DNA of 64,000 nt from Climacteris rufus. Lineage: Eukaryota; Chordata; Aves; Passeriformes; Climacteridae. A program made the position numbers and the translations under genes. Below, piece by piece: positions 13,801-27,600 of this stretch (position 1 is the stretch's first letter; each line of letters starts with the position of its first letter). Location of the stretch: contig VZRZ01002687.1 of assembly GCA_013398175.1 (NCBI GenBank), positions 874,667-938,666 on the forward strand, in the 5' to 3' direction. A model generated the notes under the pieces. It saw only the letters and a list, made by a program, of their open reading frames with translations. It did not search any database and was not told where the DNA came from.

Positions 13801-16019
13801 TGTAATTTCTGTTTCAATGAGACAGAAAAGGAGGAAATAGAGGAAAACTGTTGTGATTTTATATCTCCCTAGACATCTACTTTTATCTTTTAATTTTTTA
13901 CTTTAGGGCAGACTCAGAGTGATGCTTTTTATTAATCTGTCATCTAGTATTGAATGAATCATAGTTTCCCCTTATTGATCTGTTGTTTAATCGTATAAAA
14001 TGAATAGATGTCCTTCCTCCTCAGAGCAAAATATTAATTAGCATGAGAGAAGAAAGCAGGATATGGCCTGAAATGTTATTGCTAGAGCAGCTTGCTACCA
14101 ATCCTGTGGCCTTGCATGTCCCAGTGCTGTCCCTGGAGATGCAGCTCCAACACCTGTATGTTCACCTTTGGGCTTGTTTGCTTCGTGGCAAACCACAGTG
14201 AACTGTAGAGATGTGCTTTGTCATGATCCAAAACAAATTAAAAAGCATGTTGTCTCCAAAAGGTGGGTGACATCTGCCTGGGCTCGGTGTCTGGCTGTGC
14301 CCAGTGTGGGGAAAGGCAGTGACAGTATCTCGAGTGCCTCTGTGCTGTTACATATTTATATTTCTGTGTCAGGTTCTCTCTGCATCAGGCCAACTTCTAA
14401 TGTGCCAGAGGAAGTAAAATGCCAGATAGGGCATGGATGCAGATGGGAAAGTTTCTTCTTAGCATGTGTTTGACATACCACAATAAGCAAAGCATCTAAT
14501 TAAAATCCTGTTTGAACTTTGATCTCCTGTTCTTGCTCTCTTACCAGCAATGGATGTTTGAAAGGATGTTTTTACCAGTACTTTGCAATGTAATTAATGT
14601 TTTCCTGATCTGCTTTTCATGTGACCTGCTTTTTCATATCACATCTCACCCTCAGTCCGGCAGAGAATTGCCTTCTGTCCTGAGAATGCAGAAATTTGGA
14701 TTGGTTCATTGCTTTAACTGAATAAATCACAAATACCTTTAAATTTCTTCTTAATTCAGTGCAATCTTTGTTTGGTCTGACCTTTTCTTTATGATCTTAT
14801 ACCTTCCTCAACCTGTTTACCAACTTCTCAACCACTTCATTAGATGTGAAGAATTGTGCAACTGCTGAGAAAAGGCTATGAATATTGACAAACACCTGAA
14901 ACAACAGATCTGTTTCAAAGAGGAACTGGAACTGGTTTTCAGGCTCTGAGAATAGTGTGGGTTGACAGTGTACATCCTATTCTCACTTTAGGCTATCATG
15001 TCAGATTCCCAGCCAGTGAAATCTCATCACAAGGTGGTGGCTTGGAAAACACGATACAAACTTTTCTCTCATCAAAGAGCAGGTGTTTTGATTGCTTTAC
15101 ATTCTTCCCCCTGACAGCTATAAAGGATTGTACTGTTAGACTATACATGAAATGTGCATCTGTGAACCAGCTTAAAAGGAATCGTGGAAGAAAACAGAAA
15201 AAATAAGGGTTGAGAAAAGACCAGGAGAAATCAGATGGAAGCAAGTAAAATAACCCAGGATTTAAGTACAAGAATCTCCCATTCTACTCACATTCCTGGT
15301 AACAAACTTACTGGGCATTGACCAGGAATGGGGTAAAATAATGTGGGAGAAATACCACACACACTGAAAACTACTGTGATGTCAGGGCATCAGAGCACAT
15401 CACAGCTCCTGCAGAAAGAAACACCACTACATGTGTGCCTGTTTGCTAATGAACAGGCAAAACTAACAAAGAACAGGAGGGTTAATACAGGATGGAGACA
15501 TATAAATAGGAAAGCAGCATGGAAGAGAGAATAGAAAACTTGGTTCCATGCTGGCAGTGAGTCAGGAGCTGCCCTAAACATGCTGAACTGGAAGCTGAGA
15601 AGCCTGAACAGGATACACAAAGATTTAGATCCATTAAAAAATTAAATCAAGCATGAGTAATGTAAGGTCTGTGAGGTGGATGTGTTCTGTGGTGCTGTTT
15701 CAAGCCACTTTAGATTTCAAGGAAAAACTACTAATGCACCAGAAAAAAAAGGACAGAGAGCTCAGCAAAAGTAGCACTTGACAGAAGTGACATGGTGAAC
15801 AGTTTAAAAGCCTCTGAATGCTTCTTTGAATCAGGAGACCAAGGCAACAAAGACACAGAAATCCCGTAAATATTTCATTCCAGGACATCATGTTCTTCTA
15901 CTGACATTAATAAATATATGGAAAATACACTCATTAAAGGTTAGGTGGAAAAGTATTCTGAGAAGGCATTCTTTGCAAATGTCATCCAGCCTCATTGCAT
16001 TTCCAATTTGGGTGTAAGG

Positions 16020-16050
16020 TTTTTACGTCGTTCCGGCAACAGCGTAAAAA
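16020..16050. repeat. CpG-containing inverted repeat
   Basis: TTTTTACG at 16020-16027 pairs with CGTAAAAA at 16043-16050; inner GTT and AAC can also pair. Four CpGs in 31 bp stand out in AT-rich, CpG-poor surroundings. Confidence 0.7.
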
Positions 16051-18730
16051 TATAGATGATTCATGTACAGAGATTTATTTAAGAAAAATGCAGATGGCAT
16101 CTTAGACAGAAAAAGTTATTTTGATTATTTGCAATTCTGGGGGCAGATTAAGTTGAAAAATCAGCATCCAAACAAAGGCATTTGTGTCTACATTTAAGTT
16201 TCGTGGCTTCGCTTGGAAAAAAAGATTTTATCTGATGAAAATAGGAAAAACTCAGAGTTCTTGACAAAATTAAACTATGAAATAGTCAATTCATAGTAGT
16301 TAATGAGAATCATTACCATTTATTGCTTGACTTTTCTCTTCCTCCTTTTGTCTCTTGAATCGTTTAAAGAAAACTTATTTGAAAATGGCACATTGAGATC
16401 AATTGATTAAATCTGATTGTCCTTTTGCTCCATTGGTTGCCAGTGGAAACGAGCACATTTAAAAAGAGCCTCCAGTCACTCTTTGCAGTCTGTCTGACAA
16501 AGGCCAGTAACCCTGATATACATTCAAAAGCAAAATTGGCTAGCTGTTACCATTTTGCTGATGAGCAGTACTCTATTACACTTCTTTCTGTCATAATCTT
16601 GGAAAGCACCAGGTTATTCTAGCCAGATTTGAAATTGCTTGGGGGATTTATTTTGTAATTGTCACACAGATTAGTAACCCAGGTGATGGGATGGACCCAG
16701 GTGTTTCTTTGCAAATGATTTATGGAACTGGATTGCAATTGAAACAATTAAGGACTTTCACAACTTCTCCTTTGAGATCTTGTCATAGTAGCCAAATATT
16801 GACAAAAAATTATCTTCCCAAATTCAGTATATTCTTTATCTACCTGGTTATAAAATGATTAGAATAATTCTTTATACCACGAGCTATTTGCCATTGTGAA
16901 TGGAGCTCTGTGTGAGACAGCCTTGATTTGAATTGAGTTTCTGTGTAATCCTGTGGTCAGCTATCAGAGTAGAAAATTAACAGGTTGGAGGACTCGAGGA
17001 GGACCAGGAGGACAACCATTATGCCAGTCTGCTCTTGCCTGCCATGGTATTCACCTACTGACACTGTGGCTTCCCTTTTTAACATTTAACCCAACAAAAC
17101 ACAGCCATTATTTCAGGACCCATTGCTGACCCTTCCCCACTGCTGGAGGACAGGACCATGCCATCCCTAAGTTACCACAAGGACTTATTCAATTACAAGT
17201 TGGTGAGGCTTCTGTTGCAGTGGTTGAATTTGAACCAGACTCTCTGGAAGAAGTACATGGACAGAAAACATGTATGCTCTTAATATTTAGCTGAATCTAT
17301 TTATTAAAGGTGGCTCTATCAGCTGGAGGAAGTGCCTTAGATTTCTCTTCAAGTCCTGTTTCCTAAATTTAAATTGCCAAGGAGTAGCACAATGGGGCAA
17401 CCGGGTAGAATATTTCATATTTGTGTGGCTTTCATCTTTTTGTCAGAATACAAATTTTTATGGGCTACAGTTACTCTGTTCTACAATTTCTGTTTATGTG
17501 AGAGCCCAGATTTTTGGCAAAATTTTGGCTGAAAAAGGTCAACAAGCACTTTTCACTTCTTTAGCAGTCTAAAGCCTTCCCCAGGATCACTGAGTTCATT
17601 GCCATGGCAGTTGGGAACACTTGGATGAGAACTTGATTTTGTCTCTTTTATGAAATAAAACTCTCAGTCAGTGATTAGAGGACAGCTGGGCTTTGCTACT
17701 TGCATGTGCCACTTGGCATTGGGCACTGCAAGCCCCAAGGTAGCCCAGCTGCTGATTTAGCCATGCAGTGTGGTCTGGACAGCATTGCCACCTTGCTTCT
17801 GAGAAGAGCAGCAGTCTGGACAGGATGAATCTGTTTAATTTCAGGATTTACTGTCCTTGTTGGTTGAAAATACCAGTGTTTCTGCAGGCTGTAATATGGC
17901 ATTTTTCCTTCTTACTTGGCATTGCTTGTGACATTTGCCTGTTCCCTTGGAAGACTTGCAGTGACCTGTTTGAGCTGAGGGTTTGGGAGGAATCTGCTCA
18001 CCAGTGAAACACTTGGCAGCTGTCTGAGGGTACAGCCCGTGAACTGCAGGCACAGAGCTGCAACCAGGAGAGGAGATCCTCATCCCAGCCCTGCTGACCT
18101 CAGCAAGGCTTTGCAGGTTGCACCCTGCAGTGCCTGGCCTGGAGTTTGGTTATAATGAGGATGGAGGAGCTGCTGCTTAGAGGAACAGAGTCATTATCTG
18201 TGTGACACTGAGAGTCTGTAGGCATGACAACCCCAGGAAATATTAAAGTTAATTGAGGAATATGAACTTGCAGCATTAAACCCAGTGTCCTAACTCCTGT
18301 ATGAGCATGATTTACTCCTTATGGGCAGCAGATATATTTATATGGATGGGCACAGAGTGTACCTGATGCCATCATTTTAAGAGAAGGTTGCCAGGCACAG
18401 GGTGGCCATGTGTAGCTGACAGGGCAAACAGCTTGTTATACTCAAAGGTGGTGCAAGCAAGGATGATCAACAGAAGATATCCAGGTTCTGGGCTGAAGGA
18501 GCCACTTTTCTTCATCAACACTTTCCTGACTGTATAGGTGCCCTTTCTTTTGTAACACTGAAAAAAAACTGTGGGGAGGAATAGGAAAAGGAAAGGATGC
18601 TCTGCCCTAATCCTTTGTTCCATGAGACCATGTAACAAAACACTGTTAGAAACACCTGGGTGAGGGCTCAAATCCCACCAGGAGAGTACTTGGGCTTGTA
18701 GTCAGACCACTACATTGATGAGATCCTGAT

Positions 18731-18959
18731 CATCACAGAATCTTAGAAGGGGCACCTTCCACTAGACCAGTTTGCTCCAAGCCCCATCCAGCCTGGTTTG
18801 CACCACTTCCAGGGGTGAGGCACCAACAGATTCTCTGGGCAACCTGTCCCAGTGCCTCACTACTCCCTGAGTAAAGAATTTCTTCCTGGCATCTGATCTA
18901 AATCTCTTTTAGTTAAAAGCCTCTTTTTCCTGTCATTATCTGGCCATGGAAAAGGTCAC
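18731..18959 (-). mobile_element. CR1 LINE fragment with internal deletion
   Basis: Begins with the reverse complement of the ATTCTGTG-type tail (CATCACAGAATC), then jumps directly to GGCACCTTCCACTAGACCAG. The usual stretch of roughly 60 bp with GGTTGGAAGGGACC and CCATGGGCAGGG is therefore missing. It continues through CCCCATCCAGCCTGG, TTCTCTGGGCAACCTGTCCC and AAGAATTTCTTCCTGGCAT, ending near 18959, just before a T run. Confidence 0.92.
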
Positions 18960-21900
18960 TTTTTTTTTTTTGTAAGTTCTTCCTGTTTGTACTATTTCAG
19001 CTCTGAACAGTAGCAACTCCTATGCATTTTAAGCCTTTCAAGTCTGTTTTGTGAGTAGCAAATGCACTAGGCTGGAGGGTTTCTTGAGAGCGTGAGGAGG
19101 AGAGAAATTACTTGTGAATTTCAGTAGAACTTAGGAAGCAGATTCTGCTAGAGGGGAAAACAAGGAGAAGGAATGTTAAAAACACATCTTTCCTCAGCAT
19201 TTTGAAAAAGCTTCACTCAAAACTTGTCCACATATTTAATTTTCATGTTCCTGCATTTTTTTCTCAAAAAGCAACCTCTGCTTTTCATACTGAGCATGTT
19301 ATATTCTGATGTTGAAAGGAAAGCTGAAGTAACCCCAGACAGGCACAGCATGGCCCAGAATAAAATTTTTATAGATTCTCTTTTGTTTTACTCCCATAAA
19401 AGCCCTCTCTTTTTTTTCCCTTTTTTTCTTTTTTTTTTTTTTTTTTTTTGTNNNTTTTTTTTTTTTTTTTTTTTTTTGGTAAATTTCATCCCAAGCTAAG
19501 CTTGTAGAAGATGCTTTTTTATTTCTTACCTCAAAACTGATTATTTATGGAGCAAGTAGGAGCAGCCATCCTGCCTGGCAGTGCATTAAGCTGCAACACC
19601 ACTAACATGAACTGCAAAGAGGCCAACACTGTCCAAGCAGAAATGTGCAGGGCTGTGCCTGCAGGACAGGAGGGGGGTGGAATTCGAGCAGGCACTTGAC
19701 AGAACCACCTTTGTGGTCTCAAGGGGTTTCAGTGCTGTTCCTTACTCTGCCAAAGGAAAGAATTGGAAATGAGTGTTCCTGTATGCAATGGACCCCTTTG
19801 GGAAGATTCAGATGCTGGGATTTGAGTAGGTATGTGATAGACATAAAGAGTCTACTTTTGTAATAATAACAATAATAAAAACATTGCACATGTTTTATGT
19901 TACAGAGCTATTTTTTTTGGCTAACTATGGATCCATTTAAGGCTTTTATGCAGTCCTAACTCTCCTCTGGGATGGCATTCAAGAAATAAATTCAGTGGGT
20001 AGGAAAGACCACATGCTTTTTTAACAACTGGTGCTAAAACAAAACAAAAAATAAACTCAAATGCTAAATAAAATTTGCATAATTTTCACAGCTATTTCAG
20101 GTATGTTGCACTGTTAACAAAACAATTGTGCTGAAATATAGGTCAGATACACAACCTGCAGTCACCAGCATGAATATTTCCATAGGGGCAGGTCCCTTGC
20201 TTAGCTCATAAGGACCTAGAATTCTTGCCTTTCCTCACCTTAAAATAAAACCTGCCCAGTCCCTCTGCTGTGTGGCCATTTCTCATTGTGCTGAGAAGTC
20301 ACAGATGGAGCAGAAGCAGAGGCACACAGGGAAGAGACAGCCTGATGAGAGAAATGTGTCTTAATTCTATGTATTGCTGCCTGATTAAAATACCATGAGG
20401 AGTGAGGCATGCTTTTCGCAAGTGTAATAAACACACAGTGTTCTTGAATTGCTTCTGTTGAGCTTTTATGTGTGTCAATATTTGTTCCAGTACCAGTCTT
20501 TTGTTTAGGAAATGCTCAGCTGCTGTCCCTGTAGTTTAAATTAATCTTACTCCTAAGCCTTTGTTCTCACAGATCCATTTATTCCAGGCTCAGCCTGAAA
20601 TTCACATGCCTGTAACCCAAGGATGTATCGTGTGGCTCATGAACATCTCTACCAATGGCTTCAAATAGAAGTAACAATTCTTATCAAGGTGCACAATCAA
20701 AACCCAGGCAAGGAAGAAGGGCATGTGCATCAGACAACCATGCAGTGTTTCTCTCAGTGCATGCACAGGTTTATACTCCCCTCACTTCCATAGAAGTGTA
20801 TTTTTCTCAGGAAAGTGGGGCTCTCTCTGCCTAATTGGATGCTGTGTATGGCACAAGCAACCTCAGTTATAACTTAAAACTTGTAAATCTTGCATGACCA
20901 GCAGAATACCTTGTAAAAAGGCCTTATATCTTAAAACCTTTAGAAAGATTTTAAGCAACAGAAAACCCATATTCTCAGAAAATAGCTCAAATGTCCAATA
21001 AACCTCATAGGTGATGTTTTGTGCCTTATTTTTAGCATTAATATATCCAGCTCCAGCTTTGGCCTCCAGCTCTCATTATGCCTTTTGCAGATTAATAGTG
21101 CCTCCATTACCAGCTGTTCCCATCATGTCTGTATGAATTAGAACAACCTCACCTTTTAACCTCCTCTTGGATGCACTCGTATTGAGGTCCTCTGAGTCTT
21201 TCCTGATAACAGTGAATTCTAGGAGAAGCAGCTGTAGAGTATTTGGGTTTCTGGCATTTTTTAGAGGACATTGAGAAACTGAGAAAGAGCAAATACCCAG
21301 AACCCAGCCCAGTGTCAGGAGTGGGACAGGCACATCCAACAGGGTTTTCCTGGCTCTTTGAGGGTGGTGGGTACCTTGGGAGCAGACTATGCACCTCAGG
21401 AAATGGGAGAGCTTAGGTCAGAGCAGTGGGGCCATGCAGAAGATGAGGATGGCTGGAAAAACAATGGTGTCATGGATTGCAGCTGATCCATCAACAAGAC
21501 CCATGAGAGCTGTCACTAAACTGGGCTGTGGCTCAGCTACTGATGAGGCTGGATCACTTGCCATCAAACATTCCTCTCCCTTGGAGTGATATTCCTCTGC
21601 TTTGGTACCAGAGGCTCATGTTCAACCTCTAGCAGCTGGAAGCCACCACAGCCTTTTCTGGCTGCTCTGTGCTAACTAAGCCTGCATACAGTCCTTCCTG
21701 GTGACTGTGAGACAACTCTCTCACTCTCTCAGCTTCCTCCAAGCACTACTTATTTGCATCACAAGGTTAAAGCTGGTCCACAGACAGTTTTGCATTTGGC
21801 AAGTGGTAATTTGGGATCTGTGGCCATTTCTGCCCCTATACTCTTAGCCAAGGCTGCAGGAAGGCTGGCATGTGTGCAGGGATAGCTGCTTCTCGGTCTC

Positions 21901-24509
21901 TGTGTGATACCAGCCATTGTTTCATTCTCTGGTTGTACCTCTGCTGCTGCTCTGCTGGTACAAATCTATCCCTTGTGACTTCTGCAAACTTTATAAAACA
22001 ACTGAATAAGCCTTTCCTCAGGGTTGGTGTGATAACCTCTTACTCTCTCAGGTTTTTGTCATCTACATTTGAGCTTGCTTCCTACAATACACTGCTTTTG
22101 TGTATATTGTGTTTTTTTAATTCAAGTGCCCTATGCCAGTATATTAAATGCTTTACAAAAGCTTATATACACTTATGAATTTCTTCATGAACCACCTCTG
22201 TAACTCTTGAAAAATATAAAATGTATTTGTGTGTGAGTGTTCATAACTGTAAATATTTCTGTTGAAGACAAAATACATGATTAAAAAAGCCAGACTCAAA
22301 GGCTGTTGGACAAAACAGATATAATGTGCTAGACAGAGTTAATATGCTTTCTTAGAAAATACTCTCAGGCCTTGTGATTGCATTGGATCTGCATTTGCAT
22401 AACAATCACCTTGTCTAACTACTTTCCAATAATTTGTGTAGATGAAAGGACAATTTTCCTTTCAGTGTTCTCCATTTGATTTAATTTTTATGGAAGTCAA
22501 CAGGATTATATTTTTAAGTACAAATAATTTTCAGTGTAATTCACTCCCTCTTTTTATTTATTTCTGTATTTGTTTATATTAATTTTACTCAGGGACACTT
22601 TAAACAGTCATATTTTTGTGAAAATGAACATCCCTTTTATTCCTGATTGTACCCATTAAATCTAATTATTACACAGGGCAGTCAGGGCTTAAAGGAAAAA
22701 GTGATGACAGGTTAATGTGGACAGCACAAAAAAATAAATCATGCAGTGTATTCATTGAATCTTCAGATCAAGCCCTTCAAATGCCTATTGATTGTCCAGG
22801 TCAGCATATTGGTAACTCTCATTCCCTCCTTATGGGACAAGGATTTCTCAATGGGACACTGCTTTGTGTCCCTTGATACCTGCTCTGTGCTGAGTCTCTG
22901 CCAGCTGTGGATCTGTCCCTCCAAGCTTTGTGAAGGCACCTTTGCAGGAACAAAGGTGGGTGCAGAGCCTGGCTTGCACTGAGCACAGCATGGTACCAGT
23001 GGGAGGGCAGCAATTCTGCACAGTTACTTATCCCCACTGCAGTTATCACTGGCACTTGCTGTCCTGCACAGCCTTGCTCTAGATAATACCTCGGAGAAAA
23101 ACTTTTGTTGTCTGACAAAAGGGTCTGAAAAACCTTCCTAAAAGTTCCACCTATTTCTGGGTGCTGATGAGCAGAGGAGAAGAAAGAAGAAACTTTTGTG
23201 GGCCACAGACACTCAAAAAGGGATTTTCTGTGTACTAGTTGTCTCATACACAGGAAGAACTTTACTCCCTGCAGAAATAAGCATTTTTGTATTGCCTCTA
23301 TTATGCAGACTGCCTCCTTTGGGAAGCTTATAAGATCATATTTATTTACCTATACTGTGATTCAGTCACGTGGAACCAGATTTCAAGGTAATGAATATTG
23401 CCATGGCCTCACTGAATCCCTGCTGGAAAACAGAGGTTGCATTGAGCCCGTGCTGAATTTTCAACACAGACCTCATCTTCTTCTCCATTCCCATGTGTGG
23501 AGAGGGAAACAAGCAGTGTGTCAATAAGCTGAGCCAAGAGCCAGAATCCCTCTGCTCACAGCTGGGAATTGTGCATGAAAGGCTCTTTCTCCATCACTGC
23601 TGTTTGCCACATGTGTGACTGGAGCAATCACTGACCACAGGGACTCAACAACAGAGCTGGTTGTTAGGAGATGGCTGGAATTCTGTACCCGTTGGAGCTT
23701 TGTAGAAAAAGATAATTTCTGAGCATGACTCATGTGGATCTGGCTGCCACTTACTGAAAAATACATGTGCATGTGGGACGTAGCAAAAATTAGCTGGGTC
23801 CATTGGGCAGCAATAGAATATGTACAGGGAAAAGATTAAAAATATGTGAATGTCTCTAGAACACCCTGAAATGTGGATTATAGGGGCAAATAATCTGGTT
23901 AAAGAAGCTCTTTCTGGGAACCTGTGAGCTGTTAATAGAATCTTCTCAATTTCAATCTGGAGATATTTAGCAGAACTGTGGGCACTGTGGTTTATATTGT
24001 CTTTGCAAACACCCACATGTTTTCTGCCACTATCAGAAAGGCACAAGGGATGGTGTCAGAGTCGTGGTCTGTCCACCCCTGGGGACTCTGTAGTGAGTCA
24101 GAGACACAGTGGTTTGGGAACAACCTGTGAAACAACCCTGCTTATTAATAATTTTGTTTTTCACAGTGTTATTTTAAGTGAGGTCAGTTCCCCAACCCAG
24201 CTCACTGGACAGCTGCCCAAACACTTCCAGCAGCTGACCTGAGGGGCAGGAGCAAATTGGCAGCAGGAGGCAGGGAGTGGACCTGGGAACTTTATCAGCT
24301 AGATCTGCTTTTTAAAGGAGTTTTGCATTTCCAAGGAAAACAACCTCTGAACTCTAATAGCAGCCATGACATTACAACTGGTTGGCTGGTTAGCTTAGCA
24401 CAGGCTTTTGGAAATTTGGACCTGGGCATGACCATAATATCAAAAGAAGAAAAGTCTCTTCTGCTTCTACAGAGCTGAGCACAGGACCAGAGCTGGGAGG
24501 CTTTGAAGG
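18960..24509. other. Intergenic DNA, no gene seen
   Basis: Contains the T run and gap at 19407-19477. A 142-codon minus frame at 22819-23247 has no recognisable domain. Nothing else supported. Confidence 0.55.
19407..19477. repeat. Long T run with a 3-base assembly gap
   Basis: A nearly pure T tract broken by CCC, a C, a GT and three N at 19452-19454. It could be the A-tail of an old minus-strand retrocopy, but no recognisable body lies to its right. Confidence 0.85.
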
Positions 24510-24645
24510 ATGGAAGTGTTTGACACCAAGCTGGATGGGGCCCTGAGCACCCTGGTCTAGTGGAAAGTGTTCCTGCCCATGGCCCCTTGAAGATGTGATC
24601 TTTAGGTCCCTTTCAACACAAACCATTATTCCATTATTCTGTGAA
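24510..24645 (+). mobile_element. CR1 LINE fragment with its 3' tail
   Basis: Sense-strand CR1 3' end: GGAAGTGTTTGA, AGCTGGATGGGGCCCTGAGC, CTGGTCTAGTGGAAAGTGTT, CTGCCCATGGC, TCTTTAGGTCCCTTTCAACA, and a degenerate octamer tail (ATTATTCCATTATTCTGTG). Confidence 0.92.
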
Positions 24646-27600
24646 GCTGTACACTTGTCATGCAGTCACCATGAGCTGACAGGGGGATTAAAATTAAAAG
24701 GGAAGGTGATTTTTAAAGATCCAGAACGCAAGTCCGTCAAATTCCTCTCCACTGTCAGGTCTGGGAAGATCAGAATGTGTAACCTTTAGCAAAGCACATA
24801 TTTTTGAAAGGTCATCTGGTGTTTTGGTAGGTTTATGAGAGGATATGGAGTGCCAACTTCCCAAGCAATGTCACTCCTGTATGTCCTCAGAATAAAGTAC
24901 TAATAAATCCTTGTTCTTTTAGTACTTCAGAACAGAATATTCTGTGATTAATGGTTGCAGGGCTAAGTGCCTGAAGCACTCTGAATGTTTAAAATACCAC
25001 TTTCTCTCCTGAGGTTCAAGCAAAGGTATAATAAGGACAACACAGGAATTTCTGACTCCTAATGCTGCTCTCCTCAGCTGGCCTCAATCTGATGTTTTTA
25101 CAGGCTGAAATTAAAAACAAATTGTCCCTAACAGAAATGGTGGAGAATATACCTCTATCTTGGTTTGTGAACTGAAGTAACACATATTTTAAGACAGTTG
25201 TATTCAAGCTTTTGTAGTGTGATTATTATTCTGGAAACAGTTGAGAAATTATTTGTTGCAATATTAACTTTCCAATCATCCAGTAAATAAAATAATCCAA
25301 ATGCTGTTATGAATAGTTTTAAATTACAAATTAGTTTAAACTTCAATAAATTGCCTAATTTGAAAGCAGTGGTTCTGCTGGGAAATCTGGGAATCTTGTA
25401 TAGATACCACTTGAACAAAAAGGTCAATGATGTGATTTATTACTTTGAGAAGGAAGAAATTTTTTCTAAACTTATTTTGTGTTTCCCCAATAGTATTTAT
25501 AGCTATTAGCACTAACCAGGCTAACTAAATCAATATTGCTTCCAGATCATATGCAGGGAGTTTTCAAAAATATTAAGTTTCTTTTCATCTGAGATTTAGC
25601 TGCTCATCCTTTTAAGATGAATAATAGATGCAAGATATTCTTAATTATTAAACAATGACTTAATAAAGTTACTGGAGGACAAATGAGAAGTGATCATTTT
25701 ATGAAGGGGTGAACACTGTCATTGATTTTGGATGGGGCTCGTGGTAATTTATTGCAGTGCTAACATTGGTGAAGAACTGTCCAGCTCAACATGGTTTCTG
25801 GGCTGCCTTCTATTGGTGTCTGTCGAGGGAGTGAAATTACAAGCCAAAAATGCTGAACTTATTCACATCTTTGGTATCTTAATCATTTGGAGAAGCTCTG
25901 ACTAATTGGTTAATATGTTTATTTTGTGGCATTCATCTCCTTTGGAGAACTCTCTACAGCATGATGAGACTGAGTTTGTGAGTGTTTGAGAAGTTCACCT
26001 GAAAGGACCCCAGCAGCAGCGTTTGAGACTCTCCTATGGGAATTTATAGCAAGCATTTTCAAAGTGGAAAAAGGCAAGACTCATAGGTTAGAATGAGTGA
26101 ACAAATGATCAAAGCTTCTGAGGGTCTCTTGGGTTGCTGATTTTCTGTTTTTTCTTAAGCATCACAAGATTATTGCTTCAGGCAGAACTAATTAACTAAT
26201 GAAGACAGGAGAAAATTGCTGAGGAAGGGATGGAGAACAAAAACTTGTTAAAATTTAACTACTAGATATATCTATGTCGTGTTATATCTATTAGGTTGAT
26301 CAGTTTTTGTGACAAAATCCAAAGAGTATTTTATTCTAATTATTCAGGGGTGCCAGTTTTATAGGCTCTACACTCTTCTGTTTGGAAGTTCAAGCTGTGT
26401 CTCTAGCAGTACTCAAGAATAATATTTTTTGGCTTGTTCTGTAGGTTAAAGAAGGCAGGAATTCAGACAGGATGGCTGCCAAGAAAGTGTCATGTTTTAG
26501 TTGTATGGCTTTGGTTATAAAGCCAATAATGATTGATAATTTATGGGTTCAGTGTAGCAAACTATGGGGTTGAACTCGAGGAAGTAGAAAGTGGGAAGCA
26601 ACCCATACACTTATCAGTTAGGCATCTGGCTTAAAAAAAAAAGCTGCATGGTTTGAATGTGGCAAGTTTTTGGCAGTTTGTTTTGGTTATGGATTAATAA
26701 ACCCCAGAAAAATCTGTGGAAGACAAACCCAGTCTCTCTGGATTAAACAATTGGCTTAAAGGAAGCAAAATGTTGATTGCAGGGAAGGCATCAACATATC
26801 CTGCTTCTCTTCCCCTTTTCCTTCTCTCAAAAGTCACTACCAGAGAGAGGCTGCTGGAGTAGGTACATTGGCCTAGTGCTGCAATACTTGTTACACAATT
26901 TAAATTAATTTAATCACAAATTTAGCTTGTGGCTCCAAAAGTCACAACTACTATTTAAGGAGAAAGAGAGGAAGGTTTGTTCAGGGTTGGCTTGTCATTA
27001 CCTTGCCACACCTCATTCGATAGTCACAATTTGCCTCTTCAACCTGCTGTTAAAATCTTTGAAGTCTCATTTATGTACCTGAATCATAGTCCTAATGAGG
27101 CATGAGCTCAAATTATGAAACTATTGAAAGCATGTATGATTCATGCTTTGTATATAGCATATGAATAATAATTTATATATTCCATTATCTGCATTATTCT
27201 TCATGTTCCTTCTCATACCTCTTTTTTTTACTCATCGCTGTGCCTCAGTGCCACGCAAAATTATCCACGTCACTTATTTTTTAGTTACTTGTATTTTTCC
27301 CCTTTTCAAAATATGTGGATATTATAACTGTATATGTAGTGGCAGTGTATGTATAGATAACAGCTGCATAGCATAATAAGGCATCGTAATTTTAAGCAGA
27401 AATTCCAAGCTTTCAACACCAAACCTTTATAGACTTGTAAAATCTAGCGGCTGTGATAGCACAGTTTTTGTGTGGCAGTGAGAGTGGGTTGCTGTGACAG
27501 ATTATGTTGCTTTGGGATTAGGAAACCTGGAAAACATCTGGTTAACAAATGCATTCCACAACAGAGTTAGTTATTCAACCTCTTGTCGTCCCTTTCACTA

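Larger units (their letters stand above)
8647..18730. other. Ten kb of repeat-poor intergenic DNA
   Basis: No gene and no clear CR1 copy. It contains the hairpins at 10863 and 16020 and short T runs. Such low repeat density over 10 kb is compatible with conserved non-coding DNA, but conservation cannot be seen from one sequence. Confidence 0.55.

Noticed and set aside
16425..16622. Frame starting LHWLPVE, reminiscent of a motif found in some LINE proteins
   Set aside because: Only the first six residues resemble it; the expected continuation is absent, so probably chance.
19224..19499. 91-codon ORF ending in a Phe run
   Set aside because: Produced by reading through the T homopolymer and the N gap.
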